Source: Pandoraea bronchicola (GTDB taxonomy: Bacteria; Pseudomonadota; Gammaproteobacteria; Burkholderiales; Burkholderiaceae). Taken from it: a stretch of DNA of 64,000 nt. Below, piece after piece: positions 49,153-57,585 of the stretch. Under the pieces are notes generated by a model, which did not search any database, had not been told where the DNA came from, and worked only from the letters and a program-made list of their open reading frames with translations. Location: assembly GCF_902459805.1 (NCBI RefSeq), contig NZ_CABPST010000002.1:248001-312000 (forward strand), in the 5' to 3' direction. The translations under genes were made by a program, and so were the position numbers. Position 1 is the first letter of the stretch; each line of letters opens with the position of its first letter.

Positions 49153-50880
49153 ATGGATCAAGCTGTCCAGCAGGAACGCGTTTGGCTCAACGCCTACCCT
49201 CCCGGCGTCCCGGCCGACATCGACGTGACACGCTACGCGTCGCTCGTACAGTCCTTCGACGAATGGATCGACAAGTACCGTGAACGCATCGCATTCGTGA
49301 GTCTCGGCAGCGAGATCACCTATGCGGAGGTCGCCCGTCAGGCCTACGCGTTCGCCGCGTGGCTGCAGGCGCAGGGCGTGCAGAAGGGAGAGCGCGTCGC
49401 GCTGATGATGCCCAACTGCTTCCAATATCCGATCTGCCTTTTCGGCACGCTCATCGCGGGCGCCGTGGTCGTCAACGTCAATCCGCTGTACACCGTTCGC
49501 GAACTGAAACACCAATTGCAGGACAGCGGCGCATGCACGCTCGTCGTGTTCGAGAACTTTGCCAAAACGGCGCAGGACGCCATTCCCGGCACCAGCGTGC
49601 GCAACGTGCTCCTCACACAGATCGGCGACTTGCTCGGATCGGGCGCGAACCTCAAGGGCCGCGTGGTCAATCTCCTCATGCGGCGGGTGGCAAAGCAAGT
49701 GCCAGCGTACGATCTGCCGCACGCGATACGGCTGCGTCAGGCGCTTGCCGAAGGGGCGAAGCGTAAGGCCACGCCAGCGGCCCTCACGCGCGACGACCTC
49801 GCTTTTCTTCAGTACACGGGCGGGACCACGGGCGTCGCAAAAGGCGCCATGCTCACGCACGGCAACGTGCTGGCCAATCTGTTGCAGACCGAGGCATGGG
49901 CGGCCGATCAGCTCGATGGCGACATCGAGGTGAATCTCTCGCTGCTGCCGATGTATCACATCCTCTCGCTCACGGTGAATTGTCTGGTGTTCATGAGCCT
50001 GGGCGGACGCAACATCCTGATTGCCAATCCGCGCGACGTTAAGAAGGTCGTCTACATCATTCGCAACGAGACGTTTACCGGCGTCACCGGCGTGAACACC
50101 TTATTCAACGGCCTGCTCGACAATGCAGACTTCTGCGCCCGCGACTTTTCCAGACTGAAACTGTCGCTGGCAGGCGGTATGGCGACGCAACGCGCGATCG
50201 CGGATCGATGGAAACAAGTGACGGGCAAACCGATCATCGAAGGCTACGGTCTGACGGAATGCTCGCCCATCGTCACGATGAACCCGGTGGACATCGCGCA
50301 TATGGACGACGTCGATTTCACCGGTTCCATTGGCCTGCCAGCCCCGTCGACCGACGTGCGCTTCAAGCGTGAAGATGGCACTTGGGCCGATCTCGGCGAG
50401 CCGGGCGAGTTGTGCGTGCGCGGCCCGCAGGTCATGCGCGGGTACTGGCAGCGGCCAGACGATACGGCCAAGACGTTCGACGCCGACGGCTGGCTGATGA
50501 CGGGCGACATTGGCGTGATGGACGAGCGCGGCTACGTGCGGCTCATCGACCGCAAGAAGGACATGATTCTCGTGTCGGGCTTCAACGTCTACCCGAATGA
50601 AATCGAGGACGTTGTGATGCTGCACCCGGGCGTGCGCGAGGCAGCGGTGGTCGGCGTGCCCGATCCTGTCGCAGGCGAGCGCGTGAAGCTCGTGGTCGTG
50701 GCGAAAGATCCCCAGTTGAACGCCGACGCCATGCTGGCCCACTGCCGCCAGCACCTGACTGCCTACAAGGTGCCGCGCATCGTCGAATTCCGCGAGGGCG
50801 AACTGCCCAAGACGGCTGTTGGCAAGATCCTGCGGCGCGAATTGCGCGCGCCGGCGGCAACGACGCTGGGAGGCAAATAA
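49153..50880 (+). CDS. fadD: long-chain fatty acid-CoA ligase
   Basis: Activates fatty acids to acyl-CoA. The 575-residue protein has the P-loop YTGGTTGVAKGAML, the FACS segment EGYGLTECSP, DGWLMTGDIGVMDERGYVRLIDRKKDMI, and a C-terminal lysine in LPKTAVGKILRR. I choose the ATG at 49153 because GGAG stands seven bases before it; another in-frame ATG 12 bases upstream overlaps that site. A 129-bp gap separates it from the thiolase gene, so it may have an extra promoter. The DUF1571 gene follows after one base. Confidence 0.95.
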   Translation: MDQAVQQERVWLNAYPPGVPADIDVTRYASLVQSFDEWIDKYRERIAFVSLGSEITYAEVARQAYAFAAWLQAQGVQKGERVALMMPNCFQYPICLFGTLIAGAVVVNVNPLYTVRELKHQLQDSGACTLVVFENFAKTAQDAIPGTSVRNVLLTQIGDLLGSGANLKGRVVNLLMRRVAKQVPAYDLPHAIRLRQALAEGAKRKATPAALTRDDLAFLQYTGGTTGVAKGAMLTHGNVLANLLQTEAWAADQLDGDIEVNLSLLPMYHILSLTVNCLVFMSLGGRNILIANPRDVKKVVYIIRNETFTGVTGVNTLFNGLLDNADFCARDFSRLKLSLAGGMATQRAIADRWKQVTGKPIIEGYGLTECSPIVTMNPVDIAHMDDVDFTGSIGLPAPSTDVRFKREDGTWADLGEPGELCVRGPQVMRGYWQRPDDTAKTFDADGWLMTGDIGVMDERGYVRLIDRKKDMILVSGFNVYPNEIEDVVMLHPGVREAAVVGVPDPVAGERVKLVVVAKDPQLNADAMLAHCRQHLTAYKVPRIVEFREGELPKTAVGKILRRELRAPAATTLGGK

Positions 50881-50881
50881 C

Positions 50882-51910
50882 ATGTTCCTGCACCCTGCCC
50901 CCAAGGTTGCCAGCGTCGTCTGCCGTCGTTCGCGCGATCTTCGCCGGTCCCCGCCTATCTCGACAGCGAGGCGCGTCGCGCTGGCGCTGGCGTTGCTGCC
51001 CTTAGCGCTCCTGGCGGGCGTATTGAGCGTGCCTGACGCCTTCGCCCAGACCGGCGCAGTCTCGGGCACGCCCGCACCCACAGCCCCCGACGCGAATGCG
51101 GCAGGCAGCGCTACGACGAGCGCCGACGCCGAAGCGTCCAAGCTGGCCGCCCTGCCCGTTGCCGCGCAAACGCAATGGCTGTCTCGCGCGATCAGGAGCG
51201 GCGAATTGGCGAAGTTGAGCGACGATCAGATCGTGGTCCGCATGCAGGCGATTCAAGCCGAAGCTCTCGTCCGGTATCTGAAAGCCGAATCGGCCGCGTT
51301 GCCCGAATACCAATACGAGCTCACGCGCCACGAACGCCTCAACAATCAATGGCAGACCACGCCCGATCGCATGCTCGTGAAGATTCGCGAAAAGCCGTTG
51401 CAGATCTACGCGAAGTGGCTGCCCGACGGCGCCCACACAGGCCAGGAGATCATTTACGACGAGACGAAAAACCCGAAGGAGATGTACGGCCATCTCGGCG
51501 GCATTCTTGGCTTCACCTCGATCTGGAGCAGTATTGACGGCACGCTCGCGCGCTCGCAATCGAATCACACAGTGCGTGATCTCGGCTTCGCGTTCATTGC
51601 CGAACAGATTGCCCATGACGGCCGCAGCTTCCGCGCCGCCGGGCTGCCCGAGAAACCCGCAAGAATTTCGGTATCCGAATCGAATGGCATGCGCATGCTG
51701 GCGCTGGAGTGGGATGCGCCGTCCGGGCCGCCGCAACATTACGCAAACAAGTCGCGCGTGCTGATCGACCTGAAGACGGGATGGCCTCGCGGCATCGAAG
51801 CGTGGGACGCGTCGGGACAGAAAGTCGAGGAAATGCGCTTTGAGAAAGTGCGCAAAGCGCAATGGACCGACGCAACGTTCGACCCCAAGAACCCCGATTA
51901 CAAATTCTGA
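50882..51910 (+). CDS. DUF1571 domain-containing exported protein
   Basis: A 342-residue protein of unknown function. A basic N-terminal stretch is followed by a hydrophobic segment at about residues 32-50 and likely cleavage after DAFA before QTGAVSG. A low-complexity Ala/Thr linker precedes the folded region. The body (YQYELTRHERLNNQW, RMLVKIREKPLQIYAKWL, EIIYDETKNPKEMYGHLGG) matches what I recall of DUF1571, which resembles lipoprotein-carrier folds. It begins one base after fadD, so a lipid-related envelope role is plausible but unproven. Confidence 0.78.
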   Translation: MFLHPAPKVASVVCRRSRDLRRSPPISTARRVALALALLPLALLAGVLSVPDAFAQTGAVSGTPAPTAPDANAAGSATTSADAEASKLAALPVAAQTQWLSRAIRSGELAKLSDDQIVVRMQAIQAEALVRYLKAESAALPEYQYELTRHERLNNQWQTTPDRMLVKIREKPLQIYAKWLPDGAHTGQEIIYDETKNPKEMYGHLGGILGFTSIWSSIDGTLARSQSNHTVRDLGFAFIAEQIAHDGRSFRAAGLPEKPARISVSESNGMRMLALEWDAPSGPPQHYANKSRVLIDLKTGWPRGIEAWDASGQKVEEMRFEKVRKAQWTDATFDPKNPDYKF

Positions 51911-51961
51911 CCCGACGTGCGCTGGCGACCCGCGCAGACAGCCGGCGTGGGCACGACGAAA

Positions 51962-51991
51962 GCCCGCCACCCTGAATCGAGGGTGGCGGGC
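51962..51991. terminator. hairpin between the fatty-acid operon and minE
   Basis: Twelve-base perfect arms (GCCCGCCACCCT) around GAATCG. It lies between convergent stops and can fold on either strand. There is no strong U tract. Confidence 0.6.
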
Positions 51992-52059
51992 GTTCGCTTA
52001 TCCGAACATCACCTGCCGGCACCTGCAATGGACTGCTGGTGCCAGCCTGCCTGGACCGT

Positions 52060-52314
52060 TCAGGTCTGCGGCAGTTCGATCTTGACTTCGAGCACTTCCA
52101 GGTTGTCCTGATGCTCGACGCTGACCTTGATGTCGTCTTGTGCGATTTTGACGTACTTGGAGATGACGGCCACCAACTCACGTTGCAGTGCCGGCAGATA
52201 ATCGGCCGGCGGCGACGAGCCCGTGCGTTCGTGCGCCAGAATGATCTGCAGGCGCTCTTTGGCAACGGCGGCGGTCTTTTTCTTCTCCCCCAGGAGGAAT
52301 GACAGGAAGGACAT
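52060..52314 (-). CDS. minE: cell division topological specificity factor MinE
   Basis: Drives MinD ATP hydrolysis and pole-to-pole oscillation. The 84-residue protein has the MinD-interacting N-terminal helix ([11 protein letters not shown] near residue 20) and the C-terminal dimer domain. It follows minD by nine bases on the same strand and ends the minCDE operon. Confidence 0.97.
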   Translation of the reverse strand: MSFLSFLLGEKKKTAAVAKERLQIILAHERTGSSPPADYLPALQRELVAVISKYVKIAQDDIKVSVEHQDNLEVLEVKIELPQT

Positions 52315-52323
52315 GGGCGCTCC

Positions 52324-53139
52324 TTACTTCGAGCCGAAAATGCGCTGCAACAGCCCCGGCTTTTGATAGTCGGTAAAGCGCATAGGCTTGTCTTCGCCCT
52401 TGAATCGGCTCACCACGTCGCGATAGGCGTCGGCCACATCGGTACCGTCGAGATGAATCGCCGGCGTGCCCTGGTTAGAGGCATGCAACACCGACTCCGA
52501 CTCCGGAATCACGCCAATGAGCTTGATTCGCAGGATTTCCTGGATGTCCTCGAGCGACAGCATCTGGCCGTCGTTGACACGCTTCGGGTTGTAACGGGTG
52601 ATGAGCAAGTGCTCCTTGATCGGCTCGCCGCCTTCGATGGCACGTTTCGTCTTCGACGAGAGAATGCCCAGAATGCGATCCGAGTCACGCACCGACGACA
52701 CTTCGGGGTTCGTCACCACGAGCGCTTCGTCGGCGAAGTGCATTGCGAGCAACGCGCCCGACTCGATACCGGCGGGCGAGTCGCACACAATGTACTCGAA
52801 GCCCATGTCGGCCAGGCTCTTGATGACCGTCTCGACGCCAGCCTGCGTGAGTGCGTCTTTGTCACGCGTCTGCGACGCGGGCAGGATGAACAGGTTCTCG
52901 CAGGACTTGTCCTTGATGAGCGCCTGATTGAGGTTCGCTTCGCCCTGAATCACGTTGATCAGGTCATACACGACGCGGCGCTCGCAACCCATGATGAGAT
53001 CGAGATTTCGCAGCCCGACGTCAAAATCGATGACTGCCGTCTTGTGCCCCTGCAAGGCGAGGCCGGCGGAAAAGCTGGCGCTGGTTGTCGTCTTACCGAC
53101 ACCACCCTTGCCAGAGGTCACCACAATCACTTTTGCCAT
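52324..53139 (-). CDS. minD: septum site-determining ATPase MinD
   Basis: Membrane-associated ATPase that carries MinC, 271 residues. The deviant Walker A KGGVGKTTT (residues 11-19) has the signature lysine K11. The C-terminal amphipathic membrane helix lies in PGLLQRIFGSK. GGAAGG lies nine bases before this ATG; an in-frame extension of six residues is less likely. It lies 43 bp after minC. Confidence 0.98.
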   Translation of the reverse strand: MAKVIVVTSGKGGVGKTTTSASFSAGLALQGHKTAVIDFDVGLRNLDLIMGCERRVVYDLINVIQGEANLNQALIKDKSCENLFILPASQTRDKDALTQAGVETVIKSLADMGFEYIVCDSPAGIESGALLAMHFADEALVVTNPEVSSVRDSDRILGILSSKTKRAIEGGEPIKEHLLITRYNPKRVNDGQMLSLEDIQEILRIKLIGVIPESESVLHASNQGTPAIHLDGTDVADAYRDVVSRFKGEDKPMRFTDYQKPGLLQRIFGSK

Positions 53140-53182
53140 CTGTCGATGCCTTCCCAAACTTGAGGATGAAATTAGCTACGAA

Positions 53183-53935
53183 TCATTTGAGCCCGAGGGG
53201 CTCGAAAATCAGTTTGTCGTCTACCAGCCGCACCTGCACCGAACGCCCTTGAACATCGGGCGGCAGCGCATGCTCGCCAGTCCGGTAAATACCGGCGATG
53301 GAAATCAGCTCAGGCTCCAGACAGGTACAGAAGATGCGCGCGTCGAGCTTGCCCTTCACCCCTGCCAGTGCCCGCCCCCGCAGCGGCGCGTAAATGTGAA
53401 TATTACCTTCCGCGATCACCTCGGCCCCGTAACTGACCAAATCGAGGATGATCAGATCGCCCTTCGCATAGACCTGCTGGCCCGAACGCAGCGGCTTGTC
53501 GATGATGGTCGAGGGAACGGCGCAGGCTTCAGGAGCCGCCTGCACCGGTGCCGCTTCGGCAGACTGCGCCACGGTCTCGAGCGCCGCCTCACTCTCTCGC
53601 GACGCGCGCGATACACGGCGTTCATGGCTGTCCAGCCGAGGCAGACCGTCCACGACCGCCCAATCGGTTTGCTCGGCGTTGGCGACCACGCCGATCGGCT
53701 TCATGCGGAATTCGGCCAGCATTTCGGCCAACGCAGGCACGGCGACCCGCTCGTCGCCGGCCAGACGCCTTACGTCGATGGCGACGGTGTCACCTGCAAA
53801 AAACTCCGGGGTCGCTTCGAAACGTTGCGCCAATTCTGTGCGCAGAGTGTCCAGTTGCGGCGTCTTGACAACGAAATGCAGGGTATCTACAGCACCACTG
53901 CGTAACTCGAAGTACGGCGTTTTCTTTTGCGGCAT
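53183..53935 (-). CDS. minC: septum site-determining protein MinC
   Basis: FtsZ assembly inhibitor, 250 residues. The N-terminal domain ([17 protein letters not shown]) is followed by an alanine-rich linker near residues 115-150. The C-terminal beta-helix MinD-binding domain is seen in [19 protein letters not shown] and [16 protein letters not shown] start at [10 protein letters not shown], the family N-terminus; the open frame upstream is non-coding. It is first in minCDE. Confidence 0.96.
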   Translation of the reverse strand: MPQKKTPYFELRSGAVDTLHFVVKTPQLDTLRTELAQRFEATPEFFAGDTVAIDVRRLAGDERVAVPALAEMLAEFRMKPIGVVANAEQTDWAVVDGLPRLDSHERRVSRASRESEAALETVAQSAEAAPVQAAPEACAVPSTIIDKPLRSGQQVYAKGDLIILDLVSYGAEVIAEGNIHIYAPLRGRALAGVKGKLDARIFCTCLEPELISIAGIYRTGEHALPPDVQGRSVQVRLVDDKLIFEPLGLK

Positions 53936-54045
53936 GTCAGGTTGTTGTGCGCGAATTGCTGGCAAATTGGGCATTCTACCGCCCCTTGCGTGCGGGCAAA
54001 CCGCAAATAAGCGGGAGGAAGTGGCAATTTGCACAAATATCATCC

Positions 54046-54062
54046 ATGCTGCACTGCAGCAT
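54046..54062. promoter_or_regulatory. palindrome ATGCTGC-N3-GCAGCAT (first of a pair)
   Basis: A perfect 7-bp inverted repeat with spacer ACT, 111 bases upstream of the minC start. Shares its 6-bp arms with the element at 54170. It could be a binding site for a dimeric regulator. Confidence 0.55.
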
Positions 54063-54169
54063 ATTTCGCATTTTGCATACGCTTTCGACGTAGGCGGATG
54101 CGCGTCGATTGACATGCCAATGTCATCGCGAAAGCTTATGCTGGCGGTGGGAAAGTCCAACACCAGAAG

Positions 54170-54184
54170 TGCTGCAAAGCAGCA
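54170..54184. promoter_or_regulatory. palindrome TGCTGC-N3-GCAGCA (second of a pair)
   Basis: A perfect 6-bp inverted repeat with spacer AAA, 103 bases before the 62-codon gene. The arms are identical to those at 54046 and the spacer length is the same. Confidence 0.55.
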
Positions 54185-54286
54185 TCGAAAGTGCGAATTT
54201 TGTCGCGCAAGTGCCATATTCGTGACCTATCCTTAAAGTCCCTGACGAGGGACCCCCCCTGTGGAACCGCAAACCGGGAGACGAAG

Positions 54287-54475
54287 ATGCTGAGTCATCA
54301 TGAATTTGCCACCCTGATGCTGGTCAAGGACGCTCCTGAGCAAGTGGAGCATAATCGCCCGGACCTCGAATCGTTGCTTGAGAGCAAACTGATCGAGTGG
54401 GAAGAGTTGGCGTCGGGTGAGAAGTCCCCGCGCCTGACTGTTCAGGGCAAGTATGTCCTTCAGGCCGTTGCCTGA
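54287..54475 (+). CDS. small protein of unknown function (62 aa)
   Basis: A 62-residue acidic protein beginning MLSHHEFATLMLVKDAP. The ATG lies five bases after GGGAGACGA, a usable ribosome site. The gene ends 35 bases before a strong terminator, which supports a real transcript. It has no membrane segment or cysteine. The C-terminal part (SPRLTVQGKYVLQAVA) looks like a small winged-helix or three-helix fold, but this is a guess. I recognise no family; the gene stands alone, divergent from minCDE. Confidence 0.75.
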   Translation: MLSHHEFATLMLVKDAPEQVEHNRPDLESLLESKLIEWEELASGEKSPRLTVQGKYVLQAVA

Positions 54476-54510
54476 GTGTCCAGCCTGCTGTTGAGGTGTC
54501 AGAAGCAACA

Positions 54511-54536
54511 AAAAGCCCGCCGGAAGGCGGGCTTTT
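54511..54536 (+). terminator. intrinsic terminator after the 62-codon gene
   Basis: AAAAGCCCGCC pairs with GGCGGGCTTTT around GGAA. Oriented for the small gene; in reverse it would also stop the 49-codon gene that ends at 54576. Confidence 0.88.
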
Positions 54537-54575
54537 CATTTGTGGGGAGGCGTTCCCCGATCGGTCCAGCGAGAT

Positions 54576-54725
54576 TCAACTGTGCCGAACATCACGACGT
54601 TGGCGCCGCCATGAGTGCCGCGCTGTCGGGTGCTCCCGGCACCAATTACGATCCACCAGCCAGGCGACGGCAGCGCCGACGACCAGCACAATCACCAACA
54701 TTGCAATCAAGCTCCCTGTAAGCAT
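54576..54725 (-). CDS. small single-pass membrane protein (49 aa)
   Basis: A 49-residue frame read from the minus strand. A perfect AGGAGG lies five bases before the ATG. Residues 5-24 (SLIAMLVIVLVVGAAVAWLV) form one hydrophobic helix. The tail is strongly basic, with one cysteine (C29) and nine arginines, so a cytoplasmic C-terminus is likely. It lies downstream of the SDR gene at 54948 but is separated from it by two adjacent palindromes. I recognise no family. The case rests on the ribosome site and the membrane-helix composition. Confidence 0.65.
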   Translation of the reverse strand: MLTGSLIAMLVIVLVVGAAVAWLVDRNWCREHPTARHSWRRQRRDVRHS

Positions 54726-54779
54726 AGCGCCCTCCTAACTTCGACACGGCGGGATGGCACGTTTTCATTCTAGGCAATC

Positions 54780-54814
54780 CCTATCGAAATAGGTACCCGA
54801 AAGTGATTCGGGTA
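54780..54814. promoter_or_regulatory. two adjacent perfect palindromes upstream of the small membrane protein
   Basis: CCTAT-CGAA-ATAGG (54780-54793) abuts TACCCGAA-AGTGA-TTCGGGTA (54794-54814). They lie 55-90 bases before the 49-codon gene and after the stop of the SDR gene. They could be an operator or a paired hairpin; no U tract follows on the minus strand. Confidence 0.55.
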
Positions 54815-54947
54815 TACGGTGTTTGCCTTGCATCAAGGGATCTGCATTGCCGCTGCCGGAGTGCTTGTGCTGCGCACCATTTACGACCTGACACCGCAAT
54901 GGTGGCCACCTGACGCTGGTCGGGTGGCCGGCCATTTGTACACTCGC

Positions 54948-55739
54948 TCAAAGCGAGTCGACAACACCGCCGTCGACACGCAGGGCAGCCCCGGTTGTGG
55001 CCGACGCCTGCTGCGACGCAACATAGACCACCATATTCGCCACCTCGGTCGTCGTGGCCGCACGCCCAATAATCGAGCTGGGACGGTGCTCGCGCACGAA
55101 TTCTGCCGCCGCCTGCGTCATATCGGCGTCTGCGGGCACGCCCGACTGGTGCAGCATCTCGACCATGCCATCGGAGAGCGTCGGGCCGGGCAACACCGCG
55201 TTGACCGTGACACCGGTGCCACGCATGCGCTTGGCCAGACCGCGCGATACGGCCAGTTGCGCTGTCTTCGTCATGCCGTAGTGAATCATGTCCTCCGGAA
55301 TATTCAGTGCGGATTCCGAAGAAATGAAGATCACACGTCCCCAGCTACGCTCCGCCATGCCGGGCAAATAAGCACGAGAGAGCCGTACCCCCGACAAGAC
55401 ATTGACCTCGTAAAAGCGTTGCCACACCTCGTCCGGAACGTCGAAAAAGTCCTGCGGGCCAAAGATGCCTGCGTTGTTCACCAGAATGTCGACATCGGGC
55501 ACGACGGACACGAGCGCATCGCAACCTTCTGCCGTGGACAGATCTGCAGCGACGCCTCGCACCTGAGCGTCGGGCAGCGCGTCCCGCAGTTTCGCGACGG
55601 CGGCGTCCACCCCTTGTTGCGAACGGCCGTTGATCAGGGTCGTGGCCCCCGCCGCCGCCAGGCCGTGGGCGATGGCGAAACCGATACCCGCCGTTGACGC
55701 CGTGACCAGCGCCACCTTTTCGTTCAGATCGATATGCAT
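54948..55739 (-). CDS. SDR family oxidoreductase
   Basis: A 263-residue short-chain dehydrogenase/reductase. The cofactor-binding turn is TASTAGIGFAIA, followed by NNAG. The catalytic residues are present: serine in ISSESALN and Tyr-X3-Lys in HYGMTKTAQ. The C-terminal VNAVLPGPTLSDGM is typical. The N-terminal Arg after the second strand (NGRS) suggests NADP use. It lies 25 bp after the second SDR gene on the same strand, so both are probably one transcript. The substrate is unknown. Confidence 0.9.
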   Translation of the reverse strand: MHIDLNEKVALVTASTAGIGFAIAHGLAAAGATTLINGRSQQGVDAAVAKLRDALPDAQVRGVAADLSTAEGCDALVSVVPDVDILVNNAGIFGPQDFFDVPDEVWQRFYEVNVLSGVRLSRAYLPGMAERSWGRVIFISSESALNIPEDMIHYGMTKTAQLAVSRGLAKRMRGTGVTVNAVLPGPTLSDGMVEMLHQSGVPADADMTQAAAEFVREHRPSSIIGRAATTTEVANMVVYVASQQASATTGAALRVDGGVVDSL

Positions 55740-55764
55740 AAGTCAGTCTCCAGAACGATGGACG

Positions 55765-56478
55765 TCAGGCAATCGCGCCGCCCGCGTCGATCAGGACAGT
55801 CGAGCCAGTCGCACTCGGCGTACCCGCCAGATAAAGCATCGTGTTGGCGACGTCCTCGGCAGCCACCACACGACGCGCCGGCAAGCGTTCGGCCGCATTG
55901 CGATACATCGCTTCGCGATCGGCCTCGGCCAGCTTATTCCACAACGGCGTGACCGTCAGGCCCGGCGACACGGTATTCACGCGCACCGGCGACAGTTCAA
56001 GGGCCAACCCTCGGCCCAGTGCTTCGACCGCCGCATTGATGGCGCCCTGCACGACCGACGAGAGGCTCGGCCGCACGCTCAGAAAGCCCGACGTCAGTGT
56101 GAGCGAGCCACCGTCTTCGATCCGGGCGTAGCGCGCTACGTGGTACGTGCCCCAGAACTTGCTGTCGAAAGCGGCGTGCGCGTCTTCCAACGGGAGCTTG
56201 CGGACTTGCCCGGTCGGCGTTTGCGCGGCCGAGACGACCACGTGCTGCCAAGGTGCGTGATCGGCAAAGAATCGTTCGACGGCAGCAGCGTCACCGGTGT
56301 CGAGCACGACGGCGCGAGCGGTCGTGCCGATGGTGGCGAGTGCGTCGTCGAGCTTGGCCTGGTTGCGCGAGGCAATCGTCACCGACGCACCGGCCTTGGC
56401 GAATGCCTGTGCTGCGGCACGGCCAATGCCGGAACTGCCGCCAATGACCAACACGCGCTGACCTTCGAAATTGAACAT
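55765..56478 (-). CDS. SDR family protein lacking the Tyr-X3-Lys catalytic pair
   Basis: A 237-residue protein with a clear SDR fold: VLVIGGSSGIGRAAAQAFA at the N-terminus and VRVNTVSPGLTVTPLW after the active-site helix. The catalytic segment reads SVVQGAINAAVEALGRG. Aligned on the following helix, glutamine stands in place of tyrosine and asparagine in place of lysine. It therefore belongs to a divergent subgroup and may not reduce ketones in the usual way. I start at MFNFEGQRV, after CTGGAGTC. It is divergent from a LysR gene, its probable regulator. Confidence 0.88.
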   Translation of the reverse strand: MFNFEGQRVLVIGGSSGIGRAAAQAFAKAGASVTIASRNQAKLDDALATIGTTARAVVLDTGDAAAVERFFADHAPWQHVVVSAAQTPTGQVRKLPLEDAHAAFDSKFWGTYHVARYARIEDGGSLTLTSGFLSVRPSLSSVVQGAINAAVEALGRGLALELSPVRVNTVSPGLTVTPLWNKLAEADREAMYRNAAERLPARRVVAAEDVANTMLYLAGTPSATGSTVLIDAGGAIA

Positions 56479-56658
56479 GATGAGACTCCAGAAAGTGATC
56501 GGGACGATGAAGGAGATCCGACACCTGCGCACCGCCGCCTATGGAGGGCATTAGCATCCGTCGCGATGTCATGTGGCTATTGTGATCCTCTTCGCAAGAC
56601 ACGATAATCCCTGAAAAAACTGAATGACTCTCTTCAAATCGTTGAGAATTGCACTGCG

Positions 56659-57564
56659 ATGATCGATCAGACACTGGATCTCACCCTCTTCGACCGGGTC
56701 GTTGCCACAGGCAGCATGTCGGCTGCCGCGCGCGAGCTCGGGCTGTCGCTTGCCGTCGTGAGCAAGCGGCTTGGCCTGCTCGAGCAACGACTGGGCGTGC
56801 GCCTGCTCAATCGCACCACGCGCAAACAGGCGCTGACGGAAGAAGGACAGGTATTTCACGCGTGCTGTCAGCGCATTCTGGCCGAGATCAGGGAAACAGA
56901 ACGGTTGATGACGCGTCAGGCAGGCACCGTTGGCGGCGTACTTCGGATCAGCGCTCCGCGCGCCTTCGGACGCCGCCACCTCGCTGCGCTGCTCGTCGCG
57001 TTTCGCGAGCGGCATCCGGATCTGAAAGTCCACCTCGAACTGAGCGATCTATGGGTCGATCTGGTCGCCCACGGCATCGACGTCGCCATCCGCGTGGGCA
57101 CCCTGCGCGACTCCACCCTCGTCGCGCAGGAACTGGCGCCAAACTACCGTGTGCTGGTCGCGTCCGCAGACTATCTGGCGCGGCGCGGAACACCGCAAGA
57201 TGCGGGTGATCTGCAACAGCACGACTGCATTCTGTTCGGCCACGCGCCGCACGGTGACTGGCGTTTTGTATGGCAATCCGAAACGTTACGAATTCAGGTG
57301 CGCGACACCTATGTCGTCGACGACGGCGACACCGCGCACGAACTGGCGCTCCACGGCGCAGGTATCACGCAGAAGTCCATCTGGGATGTTGGGGACGATA
57401 TCCAGGCGGGCCGCCTCGTGCGCGTGTTGCCGTCGCTGCAAATCCCGGCATCGCCGCTGCACGCCGTGTACCCGCATAGCCGGCACCTCGCGCCGCGCAC
57501 GCGCGCGTTCGTTGACTTTCTGCGTGATCAGTTGCGCGCCACGTGGCGCTGGCCGCAACGCTAA
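56659..57564 (+). CDS. LysR family transcriptional regulator
   Basis: A 301-residue regulator. The winged helix-turn-helix occupies residues 6-64 (FDRVVATGSMSAAARELGLSLAVVSKRLGLLEQRLGVRLLNRTTRK). The substrate-binding domain follows from about residue 90 (GVLRISAPRAFGRRHLAALL). It is divergent from the two SDR genes across a 180-bp gap, the usual arrangement for a LysR activator and its target. No clear T-N11-A site stood out. Confidence 0.93.
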   Translation: MIDQTLDLTLFDRVVATGSMSAAARELGLSLAVVSKRLGLLEQRLGVRLLNRTTRKQALTEEGQVFHACCQRILAEIRETERLMTRQAGTVGGVLRISAPRAFGRRHLAALLVAFRERHPDLKVHLELSDLWVDLVAHGIDVAIRVGTLRDSTLVAQELAPNYRVLVASADYLARRGTPQDAGDLQQHDCILFGHAPHGDWRFVWQSETLRIQVRDTYVVDDGDTAHELALHGAGITQKSIWDVGDDIQAGRLVRVLPSLQIPASPLHAVYPHSRHLAPRTRAFVDFLRDQLRATWRWPQR

Positions 57565-57585
57565 CGGCGCCGCCCCGTCAGACGT

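Larger units (their letters stand above)
53936..54286. other. 351-bp divergent intergenic region between minC and a 62-codon gene
   Basis: AT-richer than its surroundings and without a gene I can support. It must contain the promoters of minCDE and of the small gene. Two related palindromes, TGCTGC-N3-GCAGCA, lie in it 123 bp apart and are listed separately. Confidence 0.75.

Noticed and set aside
54476-54738. Two plus-strand frames of about 80 codons after the 62-residue gene
   Set aside because: They run through an intrinsic terminator and have no ribosome site. The minus-strand 49-codon frame in the same place is far better supported.
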